Shown: one piece after another, positions 1 to 8,662 of the stretch
Layout of the letters: the number at the start of each line of letters is the position of its first letter
Position numbering within the stretch: position 1 is the stretch's first letter
DNA from: Silanimonas lenta DSM 16282
Lineage (GTDB): Bacteria > Pseudomonadota > Gammaproteobacteria > Xanthomonadales > Xanthomonadaceae
Reading direction: 5' to 3'
DNA length: 64,000 nt
Assembly (NCBI RefSeq): GCF_000429065.1
Contig: NZ_KE386845.1
Location: 28,216-92,215, forward strand
Position numbers and translations under genes: made by a program
The notes under the pieces: model-generated
What the model saw: only the letters and a program-made list of their open reading frames with translations
Databases searched by the model: none
Told to the model about the DNA's origin: nothing

Positions 1-410
1 AGGCCCTCGCCCGGGGTGCCACCCGCCTCGCCGGCGGCCCGCGGCAGGGCGCCCTGCTGCCCGCCACCCTGCTCGAGGGCGTGCCGCCCGATCTACCGCT
101 CTACCGCGAGGAGGCCTTCGGCCCGGTGCTGCTGCTGGAGGCCGCCGAAGACTTCGAACACGCGCTGGCCCGCGCCAACGACAGCCGCTTCGGCCTGCAG
201 TGCGGCCTGTTCACCGCCCGCCTCGACCACGCCCTGCGGGCCTGGGAGGCGCTGGAGGTAGGCGGCGTGGTGGTGGGCGACGTGCCTACCGTGCGCGTCG
301 ACCGCATGCCCTACGGCGGGGTGAAGGACAGCGGTCTTGGCCGCGAGGGGCCGCGCTGGGCCCTGGACGACTTCAGCGACACGCGGCTGCTGGTGCTGGC
401 GCGGCCGTGA
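1..410 (+). CDS. Aldehyde dehydrogenase, C-terminal part (gene begins before window)
   Basis: The reading frame is open from base 3 and stops with TGA at 408-410, so about 135 C-terminal residues are present. It shows the aldehyde dehydrogenase signature EEAFGPV, whose Glu and Phe contact the nicotinamide ribose in this superfamily, and the C-terminal MPYGGVKDSGLGREG motif followed by a DDFSDTRLL tail. The catalytic Cys and NAD-binding half lie outside the window. The PYGGVKDSGLGREG form is common in lactaldehyde, glycolaldehyde and phosphonoacetaldehyde type enzymes, but substrate cannot be decided from this fragment. A 69-nt gap separates it from the ABC exporter on the same strand. Confidence 0.9.
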   Translation, partial: ALARGATRLAGGPRQGALLPATLLEGVPPDLPLYREEAFGPVLLLEAAEDFEHALARANDSRFGLQCGLFTARLDHALRAWEALEVGGVVVGDVPTVRVDRMPYGGVKDSGLGREGPRWALDDFSDTRLLVLARP

Positions 411-479
411 GGAGCGCGCAGCCGCCGGAAGCAGACGACCCCGGCGCCGGCCTCCCTGCCCCGATGCGACAATGACGGG

Positions 480-2294
480 ATGAGCGATACCGCCCCGTCC
501 AAGCCCACGCCGCGCCAGAGCGTCGATTCCCTGCGCGGCCTGCTGCCCTTCCTCGCCCCGCACAGGCGCCTGATCGCCGCCTGGCTCGGCGCGCTCGCCC
601 TGTCCTCCACCGCCACGCTCTCGCTGCCGGTGGCGGTGAAGCACATGATCGACCGCGGTTTCGGCGGCGGCGACGGGATCGACCGCTGGTTCGCCCTGAT
701 GTTCGCCGTGGCGCTGGTGCTGGCCTTCGCCACCGCCCTGCGCTTCTACTTCGTCTCCCTGCTCGGCGAGCGGGTGGTGGCCGACCTGCGCGGCCGGCTC
801 TACGGCCACCTGCTCTCGCTCGACCAGGCCTTCTACGACCGTTCGCGCTCGGCCGAACTGGTGTCCCGGCTCTCGGCCGATACCGAGCTGCTGCGCGGCG
901 TGGTGAGCAGCAGCATGTCGGTGGCCCTGCGCAGCATCGTCACCGTGTCCGGCAGCCTCGTCATGCTGGTCGTCACCAGCCCGAAGCTGGCGGCGCTGGC
1001 CATCATCGGCATCCCCCTCGCCGTGCTGCCGGTGGTGCTCGGCGGCCGGCGCGTGCGCAAGGCCAGCGAAGCCACCCAGCACCAGGTGGCCGAGGCCAAT
1101 GCCCGCGCCGGCGAGACCCTGGGCGCCATCCACACGGTGCAGAGCTACGCCCGCGAGCCCTTCGAACGCGAGCGCTTCGCCGCCGCGCTCGCGGCCACCC
1201 TGGTGGTGGCGCGCCGGCGCATCCGCCTGCAGGCCCTGCTCACCGCGGTGGTGATCGTGCTGTTCTTCGGCGCCATCGTCGGAGTGCTCTGGACCGGCGC
1301 CCAGGCGGTGATCGAGGGCCGCATGAGCGCCGGCACGCTGGGCCAGTTCATGCTCTACGCCCTGATCGGCGCCGGCTCGGTGGGCGCCCTGGCCGAGGTC
1401 TGGGCCGAGGTGCAGCGCGCCGGCGGCGGCATGCAGCGCATCGCCGGCCTGCTGGCCGAGCGCCCGGGCGTCACCGCGCCGCCCCGGCCCACGCCGCTGC
1501 CGCCGACGGTGCGCGGCGCCATGGCGCTGCAGGGCGTGCGCTTCCACTATCCCTCGCGCCCCGGGCAGCCGGCGCTCGACGGCGTCGACCTCGAGCTGCG
1601 CCCGGGCGAGACGGTGGCCCTGGTCGGCCCCTCGGGCGCCGGCAAAAGCAGCGTGCTGCAACTGCTGCTGCGCTTCTACGACCCGCAGCAGGGCCGTATC
1701 ACCCTCGACGGCATCGACCTGCGCGAGCTCGACCCGCTGGCCCTGCGCAGCCAGATCGCCCTGGTGCCGCAGGACCCGGTGATCTTCGCCGCCTCGGCGG
1801 CCGAGAACATCCGCTACGGCCGGCTGGAGGCGAGCCGCGAGGACATCCTGCGCGCGGCGAGGCTGGCCGAGGCCGACGAGTTCATCCGCGCCCTGCCGCA
1901 GGGCTACGAGAGCGAGCTCGGCGAGCGTGGCGCCCGGCTCTCCGGCGGCCAGCAGCAGCGCATCGCCATCGCCCGCGCCCTGCTCAAGGACGCCCCGGTG
2001 CTGCTGCTCGACGAGGCCACCTCGGCCCTCGATGCCCAGAGCGAGCACATGGTGCAGCAGGCGCTGGAGCGGCTGATGGCCGGGCGCACCACGCTGGTGA
2101 TCGCCCACCGCTTGGCCACCGTGCTGCGCGCCGACCGTATCGTGGTGATGGAGGCCGGCCGCATCGTCGACATCGGCACCCATACCGAGCTGCTGGCGCG
2201 CAACGGCCTGTATGCCGAGCTCGCCCGGCTGCAGTTCGGCTCTGCCGGCGCGCCGGCAGGGGCGCCATCGGCTACCCTCACGCCCACCGCCTGA
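480..2294 (+). CDS. MsbA-type ABC exporter (fused permease and ATPase)
   Basis: A 604-residue half-transporter expected to work as a homodimer in the inner membrane. The first ~330 residues hold the hydrophobic ABC exporter membrane domain (about six helices); the ATPase domain follows with Walker A GPSGAGKSS (about residues 382-390), signature LSGGQQQR (about 487), Walker B VLLLDEA (about 507) and H-loop VIAHR (His about 543), so all ATP-site elements are intact. Length and layout match the lipid/drug ABCB family that includes MsbA. The transported substrate is not readable from sequence, and msbA's usual partner lpxK is not adjacent, so I do not assign that symbol. The gene ends 11 nt before the GGDEF gene. 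Confidence 0.9.
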   Translation: MSDTAPSKPTPRQSVDSLRGLLPFLAPHRRLIAAWLGALALSSTATLSLPVAVKHMIDRGFGGGDGIDRWFALMFAVALVLAFATALRFYFVSLLGERVVADLRGRLYGHLLSLDQAFYDRSRSAELVSRLSADTELLRGVVSSSMSVALRSIVTVSGSLVMLVVTSPKLAALAIIGIPLAVLPVVLGGRRVRKASEATQHQVAEANARAGETLGAIHTVQSYAREPFERERFAAALAATLVVARRRIRLQALLTAVVIVLFFGAIVGVLWTGAQAVIEGRMSAGTLGQFMLYALIGAGSVGALAEVWAEVQRAGGGMQRIAGLLAERPGVTAPPRPTPLPPTVRGAMALQGVRFHYPSRPGQPALDGVDLELRPGETVALVGPSGAGKSSVLQLLLRFYDPQQGRITLDGIDLRELDPLALRSQIALVPQDPVIFAASAAENIRYGRLEASREDILRAARLAEADEFIRALPQGYESELGERGARLSGGQQQRIAIARALLKDAPVLLLDEATSALDAQSEHMVQQALERLMAGRTTLVIAHRLATVLRADRIVVMEAGRIVDIGTHTELLARNGLYAELARLQFGSAGAPAGAPSATLTPTA

Positions 2295-2305
2295 GCAAAG
2301 CCCGC

Positions 2306-3358
2306 ATGCACGCCGACGCCCTGCCCGAGCCCGAACGCAGCCACCGCGCCATCGCCAGGCTTGCCGCCCTGGCCGAACTGCGCGGCTGCCCCGGCGATCT
2401 TCTGCCCCCCCTGCTCGTCGAACTCATGGAGGCCATCGGTGCCGACGGCCTCGGCTTCGAACGCCGCGAGGGCGAAGCCCTGGTGCAGGTGGAGGGCGTG
2501 GGCAGTTTCGCCGCCCTCGCCGGCTGCCGTAGCGCCCTTGCCGCCAGCCTCGGTGGTGCTGCCCTGCTCAGCCGCAACCTGGCCGTGGCCGCGGATGCCA
2601 TGCAAGACCCGCGGGTAGACCGCGCCCTGTGCCTGCGCAGCGACTCCGGTTCGCTGGCCGCCGTCCCGGTGGATGTCTCGGGCCATCCCGCCGGGGTGCT
2701 GCTGGCGGGCTGGCGCCGGCCGCATGCCGCCGGCGAACCCGCCCTCGGCCTGCTGCGCATCGGCGCCGGCCTGCTTTCCGGTCTGCTGGCCCGGCACCTG
2801 CTCGGCGAGCGCGGCGAAGACCCGGCGCGGCTCATGGCCTCGGCCTTCGCCCAGACCCGCCACGAGGAGGCCGCGCGCCGCCGCCCGGATGAGCTCGACG
2901 TGCTCACCGGCCTGCTCGGGCCGGCGGCCTTCGAATCGGCCCTGGCCAGCAGCGCGGCGCACTGGTCGCCGAGCCAGAACAGTGCCGTGCTGTTCATCGA
3001 CCTCGACCGCTTCCACCGGGTGAACGAGGCGCATGGCCATGCCGTGGGCGATACCGTGCTGCAGCGGGTGGCCGACGTGCTGCGCCGCTGCACCCGCGGC
3101 CATGACGTGGTAGCAAGGCTCGGCGACGACGATTTCGCCGTGCTGCTCAACCGCCTCGGCGACCCGGCCCTGCAGGCCGCGGTGGCGGCCGAGCGGATCA
3201 TCGACGCCGTGCTGGCCGACAACCTCACCAACGAGGGCATGCCGCGCATCGAGCTGTGCATCGGTGCTGCCCTGATCGACCGGGCCGGCCTGGATGCCGC
3301 CCGGGTGATGCGCGACGCCGAACACGCCCTGCACGCCGAGAAGTCGGGGCGCGGCTGA
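2306..3358 (+). CDS. GGDEF-domain protein with degenerate active site and retained inhibitory site
   Basis: 350 residues. The N-terminal half looks like a GAF-type sensor fold (inferred from its alternating beta/alpha pattern, no decisive motif). The C-terminal half is a GGDEF domain: DVLTGL, then LFIDLDRFHRVNE, then the signature written GDDDF at residues 273-277 instead of GG(D/E)EF. Replacement of the second Gly and the Glu usually abolishes diguanylate cyclase activity. An RxxD allosteric c-di-GMP site (RGHD, 264-267) sits exactly five residues upstream. No transmembrane segment is evident, so it is probably cytoplasmic. It follows the ABC exporter closely on the same strand. It may be a c-di-GMP effector rather than a cyclase. 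Confidence 0.85.
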   Translation: MHADALPEPERSHRAIARLAALAELRGCPGDLLPPLLVELMEAIGADGLGFERREGEALVQVEGVGSFAALAGCRSALAASLGGAALLSRNLAVAADAMQDPRVDRALCLRSDSGSLAAVPVDVSGHPAGVLLAGWRRPHAAGEPALGLLRIGAGLLSGLLARHLLGERGEDPARLMASAFAQTRHEEAARRRPDELDVLTGLLGPAAFESALASSAAHWSPSQNSAVLFIDLDRFHRVNEAHGHAVGDTVLQRVADVLRRCTRGHDVVARLGDDDFAVLLNRLGDPALQAAVAAERIIDAVLADNLTNEGMPRIELCIGAALIDRAGLDAARVMRDAEHALHAEKSGRG

Positions 3359-3383
3359 TGCCGTGCCGCCCGCTGCCGCAGGC

Positions 3384-5828
3384 CTAGCCGAGCCAGTCCT
3401 CGCCGGCCTGCCAGGCCGCCCGGACGGCCTGCCAGGCCCGTGCCGGCACCGGGTCGCCGGCGAGCCGCCACAGCCCGCGTCCCGGGGCCTCCACCATCGG
3501 CATCGCATCGAGGCGGCGCAGCAGGGCCTCCAGCGACCATTCGCGCCGCTGGCGCGGCATGCCGGGGCGCCACCAGGGCTGCCCGGCGGTCTCGAACACG
3601 ATCCGGTCGTCCTCGAAGGCGAGGAAGAACGGCAGGCCACCGAAGTGCTCGCCGGGGCGGGCATGGAGCCGGTGCTGCCGGCGGTCGAGCAGGGCGATCT
3701 CCCAGTCCTCGATGGCGGGGCCATGGTGGAAGCGCGCGGGCAGGCCCTCCCGGTGCCGGGCGAAGAGCAGCCAGCGGCCATCGGCCGAGCCGATCATTCC
3801 CTGCGCCACGCCGCCGACGGCATGCCCTTCGGCCGTGAGCAGGCCGCCCAGCAGGCGCGGTTCCTGCTCGCGCGGCCAGGCATCCTGCCAGCGGTCGCGG
3901 GCGCCGAAGAGCAGCACGGGCGGCGCCGACGGCGGGCGATACTCGACATCGCCGGGCTGCAGCGGCGAGACCGGCGCGCAGCACTCGACCCAGGGCGGCA
4001 GAAGGCGCAGGCACCCCGCCCCGGCATCCAGCTGGGCGCGCCGGCCGCGCAGCACCAGCAGCCGGCCCGGAGCGGCCTGGCGGCGGTTCCAGGCATTGTG
4101 CTCGGGTGGCCCCTCCAGCGGTCTTAAAGGCTCCGGCAGGTCCTTGGCCGGCTGTTGCCCGCACAGTTCGGTCCATTCGATCTGCCCCTGGTGCACGGCC
4201 CGCAGGCGCAGTTCGGCCACCGGCCGGCGCAGGGTGGATACCCGCCCCGAGGCGAGATCGACCAGATGGAGTTGCGATGCCAGAGCGCGGCCGAGCACGC
4301 CCTGCAGCACGACGAAGCGCCCTGCCCCGTCCAGCCAGCGCGGCACCGGGCTGATGCCCTCGAGCACGAGCCGTTCGTGGCGCAGCCGGTACGGGCGCTG
4401 CTCCCGCGGATCGACCGGCGGCCCCATCGGCTCGAAGACGAGGCAGGGACCCGCAGGATGGCGGGCAAGCAGGGGCTGCAGGCCAGCCGCATCGGCGGGA
4501 TCCTGCAGGGTACGGAGGCCGGACAGCGGCACGCTGGCCTCGACTTCCTCGAACACCGGCCAGCCCTGTTCATCGACCCTGCAGAACCACGGCAGGGGGC
4601 CCGGCGTGAAGTGCTCGTCGAGCACGGCGGCCGAAGCCCGGGCGGGGAAGGACACCCCCGGGAACGGATGGACCGGATGGGCGATTTCCACCCCTTCCTC
4701 GCGCAGGGCGGTCGGGCGGGCGGCGCCGAGTCCGGGAATGCCGCGCTCCCAGGTCCTGCCGAAATCGAGCCAGCGCCCCTCGCCACGGGCATGCCACAGG
4801 TACCAGCCGGCTGGCGGAACACCGCCTTCGAGGGTCTCGCTGGCGGGAAACAGGGCGGCCCTGCCGTCTTCACGCCACAGCACGGCCTCGAGGGCGCCAT
4901 GCGACAGGATGAGCGGCAACGGACCGGCCTCGCTCTCGATCCGCCAGTCGGGCTGCTGGGCGTACAGGAGAGCATCGCCCACGTCGAGGATGCGTTCCCG
5001 CTCGATCAGGGCGACCCGCCTCAGGCCGGCGGCCGCAGGGCCGAACGCGGCCTCCGTCGGCGGCACCGGCTCGCCCTGCGGCCACCACAGCCCATCGCTG
5101 CGGCACACATAGGCCCGGACCCGCTCGAAGCCGAGCTGCGCCAGCCGGGCCGCACTGGTCGGCCCCGAGCACAGCCGGGCCACCAGGCCCGCCCGCCAGG
5201 GCCCGCGGAACAGCAGTCGCGCCGGCAGATCCACCACATGGATGGCCTCCTCCTCCTGCCCCCCCACGACCCACCAGCGCCCGTCATCGCTCAGGCCCCA
5301 CTCCTCGCCCGACAGGCACAGGGCCACCGACAGGGTATGGATGAAGGTGTGCGGCGGCCCGCCCATGCCGCGCTCCCCGGCCGCCACCGTGAGGACCTTC
5401 AGGCCGGTCTCTCCGAGCGGCCGCCAGTCATCGGGCGCGTCCCGGGAAGCTTGCAGGGGCACGGAGGACGGGGCGGCCCTGAGCAGGGGCGGCAGCGGGT
5501 CCCGGGGCTCGAAGCGCCGGCCGATCCAGCCCAGCGGCAGGAGCAGCAGCAGGCCGGCCAGGAGCGCCAGCAGCACGCCCAGCAGCCACCCGTGGGTGGC
5601 GGCCAGCGATTTTCCGATGGCCAGGGCAGCGCCGATGGCGGTCGCGGGCGGCAGCGACAGCAGCCCTGGCAGGCCGAAGCGCGGCCCGAAACGCCGCTGC
5701 CCCAGGCTCTGTCCCAGCAAGGCGAGGAGGGCAAACGCGTAGAGCGCCAGCATCGGGGCGGGCGGCAGCACGGCCCCCAGGCCGATGGGAACCAGGAACG
5801 CCAGCAGCGTCAGGCAACCCCGCCCCAT
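3384..5828 (-). CDS. Large uncharacterised membrane-anchored protein (814 aa)
   Basis: I do not recognise this protein. The first ~105 residues form about four hydrophobic helices, beginning with a leucine-rich segment after MGRGC; the remaining ~700 residues are hydrophilic and rich in Trp, Gly and Pro. Short beta-strand-like units recur (LSDDGRWWVVGG, RSDGLWWPQG, SADGRWLLFAR, LVDLASGRV), which suggests a beta-propeller-like fold, but no blade motif is clean enough to name. The gene starts 17 nt after the methylthioinosine phosphorylase stop, so it is probably the last gene of the nagZ-hpt-phosphorylase transcript. Long antisense ORFs over this region have shadow-like Gln/Arg/Gly composition and were discarded. 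Confidence 0.7.
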   Translation of the reverse strand: MGRGCLTLLAFLVPIGLGAVLPPAPMLALYAFALLALLGQSLGQRRFGPRFGLPGLLSLPPATAIGAALAIGKSLAATHGWLLGVLLALLAGLLLLLPLGWIGRRFEPRDPLPPLLRAAPSSVPLQASRDAPDDWRPLGETGLKVLTVAAGERGMGGPPHTFIHTLSVALCLSGEEWGLSDDGRWWVVGGQEEEAIHVVDLPARLLFRGPWRAGLVARLCSGPTSAARLAQLGFERVRAYVCRSDGLWWPQGEPVPPTEAAFGPAAAGLRRVALIERERILDVGDALLYAQQPDWRIESEAGPLPLILSHGALEAVLWREDGRAALFPASETLEGGVPPAGWYLWHARGEGRWLDFGRTWERGIPGLGAARPTALREEGVEIAHPVHPFPGVSFPARASAAVLDEHFTPGPLPWFCRVDEQGWPVFEEVEASVPLSGLRTLQDPADAAGLQPLLARHPAGPCLVFEPMGPPVDPREQRPYRLRHERLVLEGISPVPRWLDGAGRFVVLQGVLGRALASQLHLVDLASGRVSTLRRPVAELRLRAVHQGQIEWTELCGQQPAKDLPEPLRPLEGPPEHNAWNRRQAAPGRLLVLRGRRAQLDAGAGCLRLLPPWVECCAPVSPLQPGDVEYRPPSAPPVLLFGARDRWQDAWPREQEPRLLGGLLTAEGHAVGGVAQGMIGSADGRWLLFARHREGLPARFHHGPAIEDWEIALLDRRQHRLHARPGEHFGGLPFFLAFEDDRIVFETAGQPWWRPGMPRQRREWSLEALLRRLDAMPMVEAPGRGLWRLAGDPVPARAWQAVRAAWQAGEDWLG

Positions 5829-5845
5829 GCCCCGGAATGCCGGAC

Positions 5846-6601
5846 TCAGAACGCCAGCGCCCGCAGCAGCCGCGGCAGGGGCTCGGTGGCCGCGGCCATG
5901 TTGGCCAGCACGTCCTCGAGGGTGATGACCTCGTCCTCCGGCGCACGGCCCGCCGCCCAGTTGGCGACGATGGCAAGGCAGGCGTAATCGAGCCCGAGCT
6001 CGCGGGCCAGCGCGGCCTCCGGCATGCCGGTCATGCCCACGAGGTCACAGCCGTCCCGGCGCAGGCGCTCGATCTCGGCCTTCGTCTCCAGCCGCGGCCC
6101 CTGGGTAGCCCCGTAGCAGCCGCCGTCCACCACCGGCACCCCGGCAGCCGCGGCGGCGGCCAGCAGGGCCCGACGCAGGGCCGGCGTGTAGGGCTCGCCG
6201 AAATCCACGTGCAGGGCCTCGCCCTCGCCATCCCAGAGGCTCACGGCGCGGCCATGGGTGTAGTCGATGAGCTGGTCGGGCACGCCGATCACCCGCGGGC
6301 CCCAGGCCTCGGTGATGCCGCCGACCGAGTTGACCGCGACCACCCGGGTCGCGCCGAGGGACTTCAGCGCCCAGAGGTTGGCGCGGTAGTTGATGCGGTG
6401 CGGCGGCACGGCATGGCCCTCGCCGTGGCGGGCGAGGAAGGCGATGCGGTGCGGGCCGAAGCCGCCCACCCGCACCGGCGCCGACGGCGTACCCCAGGGT
6501 GTCTCGACGGCATGGGTCTCCACGCCTTCGAGTTCGGCCAGCCGGTACAGCCCGGTGCCGCCGATGACGGCGAAGTCGATCGCCCTGTCCGCGCCACTCA
6601 T
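5846..6601 (-). CDS. S-methyl-5'-thioinosine phosphorylase (MTAP/PNP family)
   Basis: 251 residues, the normal size for the family. Phosphorolysis of methylthioinosine gives hypoxanthine and methylthioribose-1-phosphate, recovering purine from polyamine synthesis by-products. Visible features are the phosphate-loop IGGTGLY near residue 13, FLARHGEGH, NYRANLWAL, VNSVGG, the QGPRLET motif and MTGMPEAALARE. Near residue 214 the sequence reads VANWAAG, with Asn where methylthioadenosine phosphorylases carry Asp; Asn favours 6-oxopurines, as in the characterised Pseudomonas enzyme. Its stop codon is preceded by hpt, which would use the hypoxanthine produced, and its ATG overlaps the hpt stop region (6598-6601). 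Confidence 0.88.
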   Translation of the reverse strand: MSGADRAIDFAVIGGTGLYRLAELEGVETHAVETPWGTPSAPVRVGGFGPHRIAFLARHGEGHAVPPHRINYRANLWALKSLGATRVVAVNSVGGITEAWGPRVIGVPDQLIDYTHGRAVSLWDGEGEALHVDFGEPYTPALRRALLAAAAAAGVPVVDGGCYGATQGPRLETKAEIERLRRDGCDLVGMTGMPEAALARELGLDYACLAIVANWAAGRAPEDEVITLEDVLANMAAATEPLPRLLRALAF

Positions 6602-7155
6602 GCCTTCGGCTCCCAGGCGTAGATGGCCGGCAGGTTGCGGCCCTGTTCGAAGAAGTCCATGCCGTAGCCGTAGACGTAGAAATCCGGCACCTCAAGACCG
6701 ATGTGGTCGGCCCGCGCACCGGGCGCGCAGCGCCCGTGCACCTTGCGGCAGAGCACGGCCACCCGCACCTCCGCCGCCCCCTGGTCCTGGCACCACTGGG
6801 TGATGCCGACCAGCGTATTGCCCTCGTCGAGGATATCGTCCACCACCAGCACACGCCGTCCTTTGAGCGAGACCTGCGGACGGTGCAGCCACACCAGGGT
6901 CTCGCCGGCGGTCTTGCCGCGGTAGCGGGTGGCGTGCAGGTAGTCGAACTCGAAGTCGATGCCGGCCTCCAGCGCCAGCCCGGTGGCGAACAGCATCCCG
7001 CCATTCATCACGGTCAGGAACAGCGGCGGCTCGGCGGCAGTGGCATAGGCCGCGCGCAGCTCGGCAGCCACCCGGCGGATGGCAGCATCGATGGCGGCGC
7101 GGTCGTGGAGGATGCGCGACTCGCGCAGGGCATCGGCGAGCAGGGGGCGGCTCAT
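6598..7155 (-). CDS. hpt: Hypoxanthine-guanine phosphoribosyltransferase
   Basis: 185 residues. The enzyme transfers hypoxanthine or guanine to PRPP. The PRPP-binding motif VLVVDDILDEGNT lies near residues 102-114, and MNGGMLFATGL and the DYLHATRYRGKT loop match the hypoxanthine PRTase family. The start ATG at 7153-7155 overlaps the nagZ stop codon by 4 nt (ATGA), which is why I take it over the much longer frame that continues antisense-like into nagZ. It lies between nagZ and methylthioinosine phosphorylase, so hypoxanthine released by the next gene's product is recycled to IMP. Confidence 0.9.
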   Translation of the reverse strand: MSRPLLADALRESRILHDRAAIDAAIRRVAAELRAAYATAAEPPLFLTVMNGGMLFATGLALEAGIDFEFDYLHATRYRGKTAGETLVWLHRPQVSLKGRRVLVVDDILDEGNTLVGITQWCQDQGAAEVRVAVLCRKVHGRCAPGARADHIGLEVPDFYVYGYGMDFFEQGRNLPAIYAWEPKA

Positions 7156-8159
7156 GCAGTGAACTCCGGGCCGGACAGGGCCTGCTGGATGGCGGGCCGG
7201 CGGGCATCGGCGAGCAGGCCCTGCCAGCCGAGGGCGCCACGCCCCATCAGGCCGACGAGGGCGGCCATATTCCCGGGGCCACGGCCCTCCATCGCCCGCA
7301 GGCTGTCCGGGACCAGGGCCGGGGCGCAGACCAGCACCACATCGCAGCCGGCATCGAGGTGGGCATCGATGCGTGCCTTCACCCCGCCGGCCGATTCCGC
7401 CGCGGCCATGCCGATGTCGTCGGAGAAGGCCACGCCGCGGAAGCCCATGCGCCCGCGCAGCACGTCCTTCAGCCAGAACGGCGAGTAGCCGGCCGGCTCC
7501 GGAGCGACCGCCGGATAGGTGACATGGGCCAGCATCACCGCCTCGGCCCCGGCCTCGATGCCGGCGGCGAAGGGGACGAGGTCCTCGCGCTCCAGCACTT
7601 CCAGCGGCCGGGGGTCGATCGCCGCATCGAAATGCGTGTCCTCGCGCACCGAGCCATGGCCGGGGAAGTGCTTGAGCGTGGCCGCCATGCCGGCGGCGTG
7701 CATGCCCTGCACGTAGGCACGGGTGAAGGCGGCGACCACCTGCGGGTCGGGATGAAAGGCGCGGTCGCCGATGGCGAGGTTGCCGCGGCCGAGATCCACC
7801 ACCGGGGCGAAACTGAGATCGAGGCCGATGGCGCGGATCTCGCTCGCCATCAGCCAGGCATGCTCCTGCGCCAGGCGCAGGGCCGCCCCCGGATCGCGCC
7901 CATGGAGCGCGCCGAAGGGCGCCAGCGCCGGCAGTTTGGTGAAGCCCTCGACGAAGCGCTGCACCCGGCCGCCTTCCTGGTCCACGCACAGCAGCTGCGG
8001 CCGCGGCGCGGCCTCGCGCAGGGCAGCGGCGAGCTCCGCCACCTGCCCGCGCGAGGCGAAATTGCGCTTGAACAGGATCACGCCCGCCACCGCGGGGTGC
8101 TGCAGCCAGTCGCGCTCCTCCGCCGACAGCGTGGTGCCGGCAATGCCGATGATCAGCAT
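7152..8159 (-). CDS. nagZ: Beta-N-acetylhexosaminidase, peptidoglycan recycling
   Basis: 335 residues, glycoside hydrolase family 3. NagZ removes GlcNAc from anhydro-muropeptides in the cytoplasm. It carries the GH3 motif KHFPGHGSVREDTHFD, which includes the His/Asp general acid dyad typical of NagZ, the DQEGGRVQR substrate loop, and AFSDDIGM with the Asp nucleophile. No signal peptide is present, as expected. The start at 8159 (MLIIGIAGTTL) overlaps the end of the CYTH gene by 7 nt; the upstream extension of the frame reads arginine-rich shadow sequence and is not used. Confidence 0.93.
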   Translation of the reverse strand: MLIIGIAGTTLSAEERDWLQHPAVAGVILFKRNFASRGQVAELAAALREAAPRPQLLCVDQEGGRVQRFVEGFTKLPALAPFGALHGRDPGAALRLAQEHAWLMASEIRAIGLDLSFAPVVDLGRGNLAIGDRAFHPDPQVVAAFTRAYVQGMHAAGMAATLKHFPGHGSVREDTHFDAAIDPRPLEVLEREDLVPFAAGIEAGAEAVMLAHVTYPAVAPEPAGYSPFWLKDVLRGRMGFRGVAFSDDIGMAAAESAGGVKARIDAHLDAGCDVVLVCAPALVPDSLRAMEGRGPGNMAALVGLMGRGALGWQGLLADARRPAIQQALSGPEFTA

Positions 8160-8662
8160 CCCTCCTTCTCCTCCGGGGTCCAGTGCGCGAACGGCCGCTC
8201 GGCCAGCGCGAGGTTGTAGTAGCGGGCGTGTCCGGTCACTTCCGCGCCGAGCCATGCCGGTCGTTCGAAGGCCTCGTCCACCGCGCCCAGTTCGATCTCG
8301 GCCACCACCAGCCCGGCATTGTCGCCGTGGAACTCGTCCACTTCCCAAAGGTGCGCGCCGATAGTGACGTAATGCCGGGTCTTGTCGATCAGGCCGCCGA
8401 CGCAGAGCGCCAGCAGGGCCTCGGCGTCCGCCAGCGGAATCGGGTAATCGAACTCCTGCCGCATGCTTCCGAGTTCACGCGACTTCAGGTTCAGCGCCGC
8501 CGTCTCGCCGGCGATGCGCACCCGCACCGAGGCCTTCTGCGCGCCGCTCGCCACCGCGGCATGGTCGTTGAGGTAGCCCTGGGCCATGCGCACACGGCGT
8601 CCGGCCTGCGCGCGCCAGGCCTCCCCCACCACCAGGAACTTGCGCTCGATCTCGATGCCCAT
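8153..8662 (-). CDS. CYTH-domain triphosphate tunnel metalloenzyme
   Basis: 169 residues, a single CYTH domain. It begins MGIEIERKF, the ExExK metal-binding motif that defines the family (Glu4, Glu6, Lys8), and carries the RVRI and WEVDEFHGDNAGLVVAEIEL strands that line the tunnel. Bacterial single-domain members are usually inorganic triphosphatases, sometimes class IV adenylate cyclases; the short stand-alone form favours triphosphatase. The start overlaps the rlmD stop by 1 nt and the stop overlaps nagZ, so the three are translated from one message. Confidence 0.87.
   Translation of the reverse strand: MGIEIERKFLVVGEAWRAQAGRRVRMAQGYLNDHAAVASGAQKASVRVRIAGETAALNLKSRELGSMRQEFDYPIPLADAEALLALCVGGLIDKTRHYVTIGAHLWEVDEFHGDNAGLVVAEIELGAVDEAFERPAWLGAEVTGHARYYNLALAERPFAHWTPEEKEGC

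Noticed and set aside
93..2183. Long antisense ORF (696 codons) opposite the ABC exporter
   Set aside because: Composition is Gln/His/Arg/Gly-rich shadow of a high-G+C gene, and the plus strand encodes complete ABC exporter motifs.
480..2294. Assigning the exporter as msbA itself
   Set aside because: lpxK is not adjacent and no lipid-A specific feature can be read; many homologous exporters exist.
4155..5987. 610-codon plus-strand ORF over the 814-residue gene
   Set aside because: No hydrophobic segments or motifs, biased to Gln/Arg/Pro/Gly; the minus-strand product has membrane helices and operon-like spacing to its neighbour.
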